DNA of 64,000 nt, taken from NCBI RefSeq assembly GCF_045055315.1, contig NZ_CP173677.1, forward strand, positions 992,001 through 1,056,000, read 5' to 3'. Under the pieces are notes generated by a model, which searched no databases, was not told the origin of the DNA, and was given only the letters and a program-made list of their open reading frames with translations. Origin of the DNA: Brachymonas wangyanguii (lineage in GTDB: Bacteria > Pseudomonadota > Gammaproteobacteria > Burkholderiales > Burkholderiaceae_C). The position numbers and the translations under genes were made by a program. Positions 17,436 to 24,784 of the stretch are shown here, in pieces (the stretch's first letter is position 1; each line of letters begins with the position of its first letter).

Positions 17436-17511
17436 TCCTCAATAGCTCAGTCGGTAGAGCGCCGGACTGTTAATCCGTAGGTCCCTGGTTCGAGCCCAGG
17501 TTGAGGAGCCA
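17436..17511 (+). tRNA. tRNA-Asn (anticodon GTT), copy 1
   Basis: The 76-nt gene folds as a cloverleaf: acceptor stem TCCTCAA (17436-17442) with TTGAGGA (17501-17507), D arm GCTC..GAGC, anticodon loop CTGTTAA giving GTT, and T arm with GGTTCGAGCC. The CCA end (17509-17511) is encoded. It is identical to the copy that starts at 17556, and both probably come from one transcript. Confidence 0.97.
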
Positions 17512-17555
17512 GAAATTTTTCGGCAGTTGCCCTTGGGCGGCTGCCACACCGACAT

Positions 17556-17631
17556 TCCTCAATAGCTCAGTCGGTAGAGCGCCGGACTGTTAATCCGTAG
17601 GTCCCTGGTTCGAGCCCAGGTTGAGGAGCCA
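17556..17631 (+). tRNA. tRNA-Asn (anticodon GTT), copy 2
   Basis: This gene is identical over all 76 nt to the first copy, 44 bp upstream, including the encoded CCA. The spacer between the copies contains no promoter of its own that I can see, and a strong terminator begins 5 bp after the gene. Confidence 0.97.
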
Positions 17632-17636
17632 AGGTA

Positions 17637-17674
17637 ACGGGCTGCATCACATCGTGGATGCAGCCCGTTTTTTT
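17637..17674 (+). terminator. Rho-independent terminator of the tRNA-Asn pair
   Basis: A perfect 12-bp stem, ACGGGCTGCATC at 17637-17648 with GATGCAGCCCGT at 17657-17668, has an eight-base loop and ends in a run of seven T residues. Confidence 0.93.
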
Positions 17675-17748
17675 CGTCAATGCGTGCCCGTCATGATCTG
17701 GATCTCTCTACCGCAGCATTGCAGGGCATTTACTGGCATGATCGCTGT

Positions 17749-18732
17749 ATGACGATGGCATCTCCAGACCTCTACGCCATGCTGGGGTTCCCGGCGGCGG
17801 ATCAAGTGGCAACCCTCAAGTCTGTGGCTCACCTGTTCGGCGCAAGCAAGAAGCGGTGCGGGATCTATCTGCTTGAGTTCCCTGATGAGCGTTTCTACAT
17901 CGGTCAAGCCGTTGATGCCGTGCGGCGCTTCGGCCAGCATCGAAAAAACTATGACGATATTTGCGGTTTCTCTTTCCTTCCTGTCGTCAAGGAGAGGTTG
18001 AATACCGTAGAGCGTGATCTGATTGAGCGGGCGGAAAGAGAGGGCCTTGTCATCCTCAACACGATTCATGTTTCCAATGTGGTCGGAGAGACGGATCTTG
18101 ATCTGATATTGCTGCCCCAAGAGCAAGACAAGTGGCTGGAGTCGCCGGAAGCATTCAACGCGGCAGACCTAGTCTCACCCATTGTGTTGCCGATAGCGCA
18201 GCTGGAGCGGTTTGCTAGGAAGTTCCACAGGTACGGTCAGCATCCATTGAGCGCAAAGGCGAATGATTTGCTGGCTCGGTATGTTCGTCATTGCTTGCCG
18301 GCACCTCGACGGACAGAGTACTCGTTCTGGAGTGTCAGCTGCTTGCCATCAACCAACCTGAATACGTGGCCACGCCTGTTCTGTCTGAGCGCTGGTGTCA
18401 TGGAGTTGCTGGTGGTGGGACACCATGCTTCGCAGCCAGACCGGATGTGGGGGTTTGTGACAGTTGCGTCTGATGTTCTCTGGAGCAAGTTTGGATCGGA
18501 AAGGAAGCTACTGGAAAATTTTCCGTTTCTTGAGCTTGTACAACGGGATTACCGGGATGCAGGGCAGCATCAAGTGACCTTGTTCATGTCTGACCATGAC
18601 ATGCTGTGTGATGTCTTGGGGCATGCATACGTGCAGCAGGCGGCATCCAGCCTGGCTCTGCGTGTCATGCGTAAGCGGGCTACGATTTACTCCAAGTTCC
18701 ACTGCAAGCAGTTGGCAGACCTTGTTGTGTAG
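17749..18732 (+). CDS. GIY-YIG nuclease-domain protein of unknown role
   Basis: The 327-residue protein has a GIY-YIG nuclease domain at residues 36-110: GIY at 38-40, YIG at 50-52, then Arg59/60, His64, Glu88 and Asn104, the order of the catalytic residues in this superfamily. The remaining 200 residues match nothing I recognise. It is not UvrC, SLX1 or a known homing enzyme by length or context. Visible base and codon use is less GC-rich than its neighbours (runs such as TTTTCCGTTTCTTGAG), and it lies between a tRNA-Asn terminator and thiD, a typical acquisition site. An upstream ATG (17680) overlaps the terminator region; ATG 17749 is preferred, 17755 is possible. Confidence 0.75.
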   Translation: MTMASPDLYAMLGFPAADQVATLKSVAHLFGASKKRCGIYLLEFPDERFYIGQAVDAVRRFGQHRKNYDDICGFSFLPVVKERLNTVERDLIERAEREGLVILNTIHVSNVVGETDLDLILLPQEQDKWLESPEAFNAADLVSPIVLPIAQLERFARKFHRYGQHPLSAKANDLLARYVRHCLPAPRRTEYSFWSVSCLPSTNLNTWPRLFCLSAGVMELLVVGHHASQPDRMWGFVTVASDVLWSKFGSERKLLENFPFLELVQRDYRDAGQHQVTLFMSDHDMLCDVLGHAYVQQAASSLALRVMRKRATIYSKFHCKQLADLVV

Positions 18733-18755
18733 TACATTTTTCTAGGTGAATTTTC

Positions 18756-19595
18756 ATGAATCAACTTGAATACAGCTACGTCCGCGTCCTCAGCATTGCC
18801 GGCTCCGACAGCGGAGGTGGTGCCGGCATCCAGGCCGACCTGAAAACCTGCTCGGCGCTGGGCGTGTATGGCATGACGGCGATTACGGCGATCACGGCGC
18901 AGAACACGCAGGGTGTGCGTGCCATCCATGCGGTGCCGGTGGAGGTATTGGCCGCGCAGATGGATGCCGTGGCAGAAGATATCGGCTATGAGGCGATAAA
19001 AATCGGCATGCTGCATGCGCCCGAGGTGGTGGCCTGTGTGGCCGATGCCTTGCGCCGCCACCCATGCGAGTTTGTCGTGCTGGATCCGGTGATGGTGGCG
19101 ACCAGCGGTGCGGCGCTGATGGAAAACCGGACCATGGCGCTGATGGTGGAGCAGCTGTTCCCGCTGGCCAGCGTGATCACGCCGAACCTGGATGAGGCCG
19201 GCATGCTGCTCGGACGCACACTGGCATCGGTGGAGGACATGCAGCAGGGCGCACGCGAGCTGCAGGCGATGGGCGCGCGTGCCGTGTTGATCAAGGGCGG
19301 CCATCTGCCGGGCGACGAGGTGGTGGATGTGCTGCTGCAGGAGGACGGCAGCGAGCTGCTGTTCCGCGATACGCGCATAGCCACGCCGAATACGCATGGC
19401 ACCGGCTGCACGCTGTCGTCGGCGATGGCCAGTTACCTGGCGCTGGGCGAGGAGCTGGCCGATGCGGTGAAGCTGGCGCGCAGCTATGTGCGTTTTGCGC
19501 TGATCAATGGGGCACAGGTCCAGACCGGCCAGGCGAATAACGGCCCGCTGAACCATGCCTCGCATCCGAAGGCGATGCGCCTGATGCGGCTGTAA
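18756..19595 (+). CDS. thiD: Hydroxymethylpyrimidine / phosphomethylpyrimidine kinase ThiD
   Basis: ThiD phosphorylates HMP and HMP-P to supply the pyrimidine half of thiamine. The 279-residue ribokinase-like protein has SIAGSDSGGGAGIQAD near the N-terminus, the DPVM strand near residue 111, TPNLDEA near residue 147, and the anion-hole motif THGTGCTLSSA near residue 213. No TPP riboswitch fits in the 23 bp between it and the preceding gene, and no other thi genes are adjacent. A bidirectional terminator follows. Confidence 0.96.
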   Translation: MNQLEYSYVRVLSIAGSDSGGGAGIQADLKTCSALGVYGMTAITAITAQNTQGVRAIHAVPVEVLAAQMDAVAEDIGYEAIKIGMLHAPEVVACVADALRRHPCEFVVLDPVMVATSGAALMENRTMALMVEQLFPLASVITPNLDEAGMLLGRTLASVEDMQQGARELQAMGARAVLIKGGHLPGDEVVDVLLQEDGSELLFRDTRIATPNTHGTGCTLSSAMASYLALGEELADAVKLARSYVRFALINGAQVQTGQANNGPLNHASHPKAMRLMRL

Positions 19596-19618
19596 ACTGG
19601 CAGCAGCCCATGCGCAGC

Positions 19619-19648
19619 AAAAAGGCCTGTAGTGATACAGGCCTTTTT
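19619..19648. terminator. Bidirectional terminator between thiD and the ferredoxin reductase gene
   Basis: AAAGGCCTGT at 19621-19630 pairs with ACAGGCCTTT at 19637-19646 around a six-base loop, with flanking A and T residues giving a T-tract on both strands. The genes on either side converge. Confidence 0.9.
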
Positions 19649-19673
19649 GCATGGATTCCCGAACGGGATCGGA

Positions 19674-20744
19674 TCAGTCGAAATTCGGCATTTCCAGACC
19701 CAACACCTTGTGCAGCTTGGGACTGGTGGTGGTGTACTGCAGGAACACCTTCTTTTCCGGGAAGATGATATCCATGGCGCCGAAGGCGGCCAGGGCACAT
19801 TCGTGGAAGCCGGACAGGATCAGCTTCTTCTTGCCGGGATAGGTGTTGATGTCGCCCACGGCGAAGATGCCGGGTTCGCTGGTGGAGAATTTCTCGGTAT
19901 CGACCACCAGCTGCTTGCGTTCGATTTCCAGGCCCCAGTCGGCGATCGGGCCGAGCTTGGGTGACAGGCCGAAGAACACCATCAGCACATCCAGCGGCAC
20001 ACTGCGTGTGATGCCATCGCCACCGGTGACCTTGACCGCCTTGAGCACGTTGTCTTCTTCCTCGTAGCCGGTGACCTGGCCGACGATGAACTGCATTTCG
20101 AACTGTTCGCACAGCTCCTTCATGCGCGCGACGCTGGCCGGCGCGGCGCGGAAACCGTCACGGCGGTGGATCAGGATCACGCTTTCGGCCTTGTGCTCGC
20201 CTTCGACGAAGTTGAGCACCCAGTCCAAGGCGGAATCGCCGCCGCCGACGATCACCAGGTTCTTGCCGGCGTATTGCTGCGGGTCACGCACGCGGTAGAA
20301 CAGCTGACTGCCTTCGAACTTGTCCAGGCCTTCAACCTTGAGTGTGCGCGGCTGGAAGGCACCGACGCCGGCTGCAATGAAGATGGTCTTGGTCAGAAAG
20401 CGCGTGCCCTTGCTGGTCTCGACAAAGAAGCGGCCGTCTTCCTGCTTTTCGACGACCGAGACTTCCTGGCCCATGTGGTAGGTGGCACCAAAGGGCTCGG
20501 TCTGCTTGAGCAGGGCATCGGTCAGCTCCTTGCCGGTGCAGATCGGGATGGCCGGGATGTCATAGATCGGCTTGTCGGGATAGAGCTCGATCGGCTGGCC
20601 GCCGGGGTAGGCGAGCGAGTCGATGATGTGGGCCTTGACCTCGAGCAGGCCCAGTTCGAAGATCTGGAACAGGCCGACCGGGCCGGCGCCGATGATCACG
20701 GCATCGGTTTCGATCGGATTGGCGAAGGGGCGTACAGCAGTCAT
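19674..20744 (-). CDS. Ferredoxin--NADP+ reductase, thioredoxin-reductase-like type
   Basis: The 356-residue flavoprotein has the FAD motif VIIGAGPVGL near residue 17, an NADPH-binding VIVGGGDSALD near residue 174 and the second FAD-binding GIFAVGDIN near residue 298. It lacks the CxxC redox centre of thioredoxin reductase, which places it in the TrxR-like ferredoxin-NADP reductase family (YumC type). It lies 88 bp after fdxA on the same strand and probably reduces that ferredoxin or is reduced by it. Confidence 0.92.
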   Translation of the reverse strand: MTAVRPFANPIETDAVIIGAGPVGLFQIFELGLLEVKAHIIDSLAYPGGQPIELYPDKPIYDIPAIPICTGKELTDALLKQTEPFGATYHMGQEVSVVEKQEDGRFFVETSKGTRFLTKTIFIAAGVGAFQPRTLKVEGLDKFEGSQLFYRVRDPQQYAGKNLVIVGGGDSALDWVLNFVEGEHKAESVILIHRRDGFRAAPASVARMKELCEQFEMQFIVGQVTGYEEEDNVLKAVKVTGGDGITRSVPLDVLMVFFGLSPKLGPIADWGLEIERKQLVVDTEKFSTSEPGIFAVGDINTYPGKKKLILSGFHECALAAFGAMDIIFPEKKVFLQYTTTSPKLHKVLGLEMPNFD

Positions 20745-20832
20745 GGCATGGGGCGGTGTGCGGCCGCCAGAAAAGAAATGGCGACGGACAAGGCCGTCGC
20801 ACAGGGGGAGAAAGCAGAGGCGGAGACGGGAA

Positions 20833-21162
20833 TCAGCGCTGCAGTTCGCCCAGCTTGTCGGTGCGGTCCTTCCACTCTTCGTGGTCGGGCAGCGGCTCCT
20901 TGCGGCGGGTGATGGTCTTCCAGCCGGGCAGGCGCGCCAGTTCGGCGTTCAGCTTGATCATGTGCTGCTGGTCAGCCGGCGTGTCTTCTTCGGCGTAGAT
21001 GGCGCCAACCGGGCACTCGGGGATGCAGACGGCGCAGTCGATGCATTCGTCGGGATCGATGGTCAGGAAGTTGGGGCCTTCGCGGAAGCAGTCCACCGGG
21101 CAGACATCGACGCAGTCGGTGTATTTGCAGCGGATACAGGCTTCGGTGACAACGTGGGTCAT
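20833..21162 (-). CDS. fdxA: Seven-iron ferredoxin FdxA ([3Fe-4S][4Fe-4S])
   Basis: The 109-residue protein has the N-terminal ligand pattern CIRCKYTDCVDVCPVDCF, in which the spacing that gives one 3Fe-4S cluster is visible, and a second set CIDCAVCIPECP. The C-terminal 50 residues are the charged extension usual for bacterial FdxA. A GGGAG site precedes the ATG. It lies between cysN and the ferredoxin reductase gene on the same strand, so it is a candidate electron carrier for sulfite reduction; this is inferred from position only. Confidence 0.95.
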   Translation of the reverse strand: MTHVVTEACIRCKYTDCVDVCPVDCFREGPNFLTIDPDECIDCAVCIPECPVGAIYAEEDTPADQQHMIKLNAELARLPGWKTITRRKEPLPDHEEWKDRTDKLGELQR

Positions 21163-21306
21163 GGGAGTTCTCGGAAAATGGATACGGAAAGACAGGGCAG
21201 GAACAGCTGCCGTTTACCCTATATTCTAACGATCTGCCTTCGGCTTTCGCACGATAAGACTACGCTATAAAGGGATGTTGCGGCAGCTTTTGTCCTGGAT
21301 CAAGCT

Positions 21307-22656
21307 TCAGAAGTCTTCTTCGACCTCGGCCTGTACCAGCAACGCGGCTGCGGTGGCGTTGCTGGCACTGTCGACCAGGATCATCGCGCCCTGGCTGCGG
21401 CTGAGTGCGTAGGGCTGCAGCGGAATCGCTGCCTGCAGCGTCAGTTCGACCTGGCCGATGGCGTTTGCGGCGAGCTGGCTGGCCTCCTGTGTCTGCAGCG
21501 TGTGGATGTCGAGCTGGTGCGTGATGCGCGTGACCTTGGCCTTGATCCAGCGGTGACCGTGCAGGGCCCAGTAGACGCGGCCGACCTGCAGCGGCTCGGT
21601 ATCGAGCCAGGCGATGGTGGCGCTGAACTGGTTGCGCGGACGTGGTGCGCCGGCAGCCAGCAGCCAGTCGCCGCGCGAGATATCGAGTTCGCGATCCAGG
21701 ATCACGCCGGTGCTGGCCGGTGCCGCCGCCTGTTCCAGCGGACGGCGACCGTGATCCAGCAACTGCACGACGGTGGCATGCTGACCACTCGGGAAGACCT
21801 GGACGCTGTCGCCGGGCTGGAGCGTGCCTTCGGCGATGCGGCCCCAGAGTACGCGGCGGCTGCGGTCGGTATCACTGCTGGCGGAGTTGGATTCGACCCA
21901 TTGCACCGGCAGGGCGGCCGGCAGCTGGGTGGCGTGTGGTTCACGCGGCAGCTGTTCCAGCAGCTCGAGCAGGGCCGGGCCCTGGTAGCCGGCCCAGTCG
22001 GCATGGCGATCGACCACGTTCCAGCCAGTCAGGGCGGAAACGGGAATGATGGCGCGTACATCCAGGCCTGCCTCATAGGCGAAGGTCTGCAGGGCGCTGC
22101 GGATCCGCGTGTAGACCGCGCTGGCATCGGCCACGGCATCAAGCTTGTTGATGGCAAACACGATGTGCGGCACGCGCAGCAGCTGCGCCAGCAGGGCGTG
22201 GCGGCGCGTCTGCGGCAGCAGGGCGTGATCGCCGTCACCAGTCGCGGCCCAGGCCAGCTTGGTGGCATCGACCAGTACCACGGCGCAATCGGCCTGGCTG
22301 GCGGCGGTGACCATGTTGCGCGTGTACTGCTCGTGGCCAGGCGCATCGCCAATGATGAACTTGCGCTGCGGCGTGGCGAAGTAGCGCCAGGCGACGTCGA
22401 TGGTGATGCCCTGTTCGCGCTCGGCCTGCAGGCCGTCGGTCAGGCGCGCCAGTTCGGCGGCGTTGATCTGGCCGCTGGCCTGGTGCGTGACGTGGGCCAG
22501 CTGGTCCTGCAGCACGGAGCGGCTGTCCAGCAGCAGGCGGCCGATCAGGGTGCTCTTGCCGTCATCGACGCTGCCGCAGGTGATGAAACGCAGGGCGGAG
22601 GCGGTGCTGGCCTGGGTGTCGGCCAGGACGGGGCGTTCGGTGGTGAGAGTGCTCAT
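21307..22656 (-). CDS. cysN: Sulfate adenylyltransferase large subunit CysN
   Basis: CysN is the GTPase subunit that drives APS formation from sulfate and ATP with CysD. The 449-residue protein shows the P-loop GSVDDGKST at 28-36, the DAPGHEQY motif near residue 103, and NKLD near residue 165, followed by EF-Tu-like beta-barrel domains. It is the form without a fused CysC kinase, in keeping with an APS reductase rather than a PAPS reductase pathway. Start and cysD stop overlap by one base. Confidence 0.96.
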   Translation of the reverse strand: MSTLTTERPVLADTQASTASALRFITCGSVDDGKSTLIGRLLLDSRSVLQDQLAHVTHQASGQINAAELARLTDGLQAEREQGITIDVAWRYFATPQRKFIIGDAPGHEQYTRNMVTAASQADCAVVLVDATKLAWAATGDGDHALLPQTRRHALLAQLLRVPHIVFAINKLDAVADASAVYTRIRSALQTFAYEAGLDVRAIIPVSALTGWNVVDRHADWAGYQGPALLELLEQLPREPHATQLPAALPVQWVESNSASSDTDRSRRVLWGRIAEGTLQPGDSVQVFPSGQHATVVQLLDHGRRPLEQAAAPASTGVILDRELDISRGDWLLAAGAPRPRNQFSATIAWLDTEPLQVGRVYWALHGHRWIKAKVTRITHQLDIHTLQTQEASQLAANAIGQVELTLQAAIPLQPYALSRSQGAMILVDSASNATAAALLVQAEVEEDF

Positions 22657-23591
22657 CAGAAATATCCTTCCAGTTTGCGTTTTTCCATGCTGGCGTCGCT
22701 GGTCTGGTCGTCCATGCGGGTAGCGCCGCGTTCGCTGACGTTGGCCTGTACGGTTTCGCGCACGATGTCGAGCGCGCTGGCGGCCGGGCTTTCCACCGGG
22801 CAGGTGCAGGTGATGTCGCCGACGGTGCGGAAGCGCACGGTACGGGTCTGCACCACTTCGCCGTCACGCGGCGGGGTCAGCGGCGTGACCGGTACCAGCA
22901 GGCCGCGGCGTTCCACCACCTCGCGCTGATGCGCGTAGTAGAGCGGCGGCAGGGCGATGTTCTCGCGTGCGATGTATTGCCAGACGTCGAGTTCGGTCCA
23001 GTTGCTGATCGGGAACACGCGGAAGTGCTCGCCGGGTTGCAGGCGTGTGTTGAACAGGGTCCAGAGTTCCGGGCGCTGCTGCTTGGGCTGCCACTGGCCG
23101 AAGCTGTCGCGGTGACTGAAGATGCGCTCCTTGGCGCGCGCCTTTTCCTCGTCGCGGCGGGCACCGCCGATCAGGGCATCGAAGCGGAATTCCTCGATCG
23201 CTTCCAGCAACGTGACCGACTGGTGCGCGTTGCGGCTTTCGTCCGGACGCGACAGGCGGACCGTGCCGCGCGCCATGGAATCTTCCACGCTGCGCACGAT
23301 CAGGTCAGCGCCCAGTTCCTGCGCGCGCTGGTCGCGGAAGGCGGTGACTTCGGGGAAGTTGTGGCCGGTGTCGATCATCAGCAGCGGGTAGGGCAGGCGG
23401 CCGCAGCCAAAGGCTTTTTCGGCACAGTGCAGCATCACCAGCGAATCCTTGCCGCCGGAAAACAGCAGCGTCGGGCGCTCGAACACGGCGGCGACTTCGC
23501 GCAGCAGGAAGATGGTTTCTTCCTCCAGCGCGTCAAGATGGGCATGGCTCAGCGGCGCATCCAGCGCGTGCAGGGGCAGGGGGGCATTCAT
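22656..23591 (-). CDS. cysD: Sulfate adenylyltransferase small subunit CysD
   Basis: CysD is the ATP pyrophosphatase subunit that adenylylates sulfate. The 311-residue protein has the PP-loop SGGKDS at 45-50, an IDTGHNFPE strand and the conserved C-terminal ending in KLEGYF. The ATG at 23591 has AGGAA upstream; an earlier ATG at 23615 lacks a good site. It lies 30 bp after cysH and overlaps cysN. Confidence 0.96.
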   Translation of the reverse strand: MNAPLPLHALDAPLSHAHLDALEEETIFLLREVAAVFERPTLLFSGGKDSLVMLHCAEKAFGCGRLPYPLLMIDTGHNFPEVTAFRDQRAQELGADLIVRSVEDSMARGTVRLSRPDESRNAHQSVTLLEAIEEFRFDALIGGARRDEEKARAKERIFSHRDSFGQWQPKQQRPELWTLFNTRLQPGEHFRVFPISNWTELDVWQYIARENIALPPLYYAHQREVVERRGLLVPVTPLTPPRDGEVVQTRTVRFRTVGDITCTCPVESPAASALDIVRETVQANVSERGATRMDDQTSDASMEKRKLEGYF

Positions 23592-23621
23592 GGCAGATTC
23601 CTGTGAAAGATGCATGGCAAT

Positions 23622-24377
23622 TCAGGCCTGCTTCACATGCAGGCCGCATTCCTTGGCGTTGTCGTCTTCCCACCACCAGCGGCCGGCGCGGAAGTCCTCG
23701 CCCAGGCTGATGGCGCGGGTGCACGGGGCGCAGCCGATGCTCGGGTAGAACTGGTCGTGCAGCGGGTTGTAGCGCACGCCGTGGCTGGCGATGTAGTGCC
23801 AGACATCGCCCCAGGTCCAGTTGGCCAGCGGGTTCAGCTTGACAGGCTTGCCGGCTTCGCTGGCATCGCGCAGCGGCACTTCGGCGCGGGCACCGGATTG
23901 CTCCCGGCGCAGGCCGGTGATCCAGGCCGCCTTGCCGTCCAGGGCGCGCGCCAGCGGCTCCATCTTGCGGATCTGGCAGCAGGCCTTGCGCAGCGCGATG
24001 CTCTGGTACATGGCATCCTGGCCTTCGCGCTGGACAAAGGCAATGGCGTGTTCGGCGACTGGTTCGAACACCTCGACCGGAACCTGGCTGTGCTGCTGCA
24101 CATGCTGCAGCAAGGCCAGCGTTTCCGGATGCAGCTGGCCGGTTTGCAGCACAAAGCCCGGAATGCCCAGGCCGGCGCGTTCGATCAGGTGGTGCAATAC
24201 CACGTCTTCCGCGCCCAGGCTGTTGGCCTGGATGATATGGGCGGCACCAAATTCGGCCACGGCGGCGTGCAGTGTGTCGAGTGCCTGGTGCAGGTGCTCG
24301 GCGTATTCCGCCGAGGGCTGGTTGTACAAGGCAGTGGCTGGCTGCGAGGCTGCAGGGGTAAAGGCAGAGCTGCTCAT
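23622..24377 (-). CDS. cysH: Adenylylsulfate (APS) reductase CysH
   Basis: The 251-residue enzyme reduces APS to sulfite with thioredoxin or glutathione. It has the 4Fe-4S ligands that mark APS reductases, Cys133-Cys134 (KACCQIRK) and Cys216/Cys219 (CAPC), and the catalytic Cys244 in the C-terminal ECGLH motif. PAPS-specific enzymes lack the cluster cysteines, so the pathway here needs no CysC. Its start overlaps the DUF934 gene by four bases. Confidence 0.96.
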   Translation of the reverse strand: MSSSAFTPAASQPATALYNQPSAEYAEHLHQALDTLHAAVAEFGAAHIIQANSLGAEDVVLHHLIERAGLGIPGFVLQTGQLHPETLALLQHVQQHSQVPVEVFEPVAEHAIAFVQREGQDAMYQSIALRKACCQIRKMEPLARALDGKAAWITGLRREQSGARAEVPLRDASEAGKPVKLNPLANWTWGDVWHYIASHGVRYNPLHDQFYPSIGCAPCTRAISLGEDFRAGRWWWEDDNAKECGLHVKQA

Positions 24378-24775
24378 GCCGATGCGTCTTCCGAGATGAA
24401 GCGCGGTGCCGGCTGGTGTGCATCGCCCTGGTAGAAGCCCTGTTCGTACATGGCCAGCAGCTGGCGCGCCTGCTCCAGATCCTGGTCGGCACGCAGCACG
24501 GCCTCGTCGAAGCCACAGCGCTGCAGCTGTTGCAGCTGGTCGATCAGGATGTCGCCGCTGGCACGCAGCGTGCCGTTGAACTCGCGGCGGCGGCGCAGCA
24601 GCTGGGCCTGGCTGAAGGCGCGGCCATCAGTAAATACCGGGAAATCCAGCACGATGACATGGATGCCATCCAGGTCGGTCGTCAGGGGATCGGCATCATT
24701 AGGCAGCGCCAGCAGGGCGGTGGCTTCGGGCTGGTACTGGTCGGCGGGGATCAGGCGGAGGGTGGTGGTGGTCAT
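24374..24775 (-). CDS. DUF934 protein of the sulfite reduction cluster
   Basis: The 133-residue protein belongs to DUF934, which is regularly encoded between cysI and cysH in proteobacteria but lacks a defined function. Visible features are a VIVLDFPVFTDGRAFSQAQLLRRR block near the middle and an acidic/aromatic C-terminus (YEQGFYQGD). No membrane segment or cofactor motif is seen. The frame opens at a TTG, but ATG 24775 is the likely start. A role as an accessory or electron-transfer factor for the reductase is a reasonable but untested inference from context. Confidence 0.85.
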   Translation of the reverse strand: MTTTTLRLIPADQYQPEATALLALPNDADPLTTDLDGIHVIVLDFPVFTDGRAFSQAQLLRRRREFNGTLRASGDILIDQLQQLQRCGFDEAVLRADQDLEQARQLLAMYEQGFYQGDAHQPAPRFISEDASA

Positions 24776-24784
24776 GGCAGGCAA

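Noticed and set aside
17436..18755. A tRNA-associated integrative island
   Set aside because: No integrase gene and no repeat of the tRNA 3' end were found downstream of the GIY-YIG gene; only a single-gene insertion is supported.
18733..18755. TPP riboswitch before thiD
   Set aside because: The 23-bp gap is too short and contains no thi-box core.
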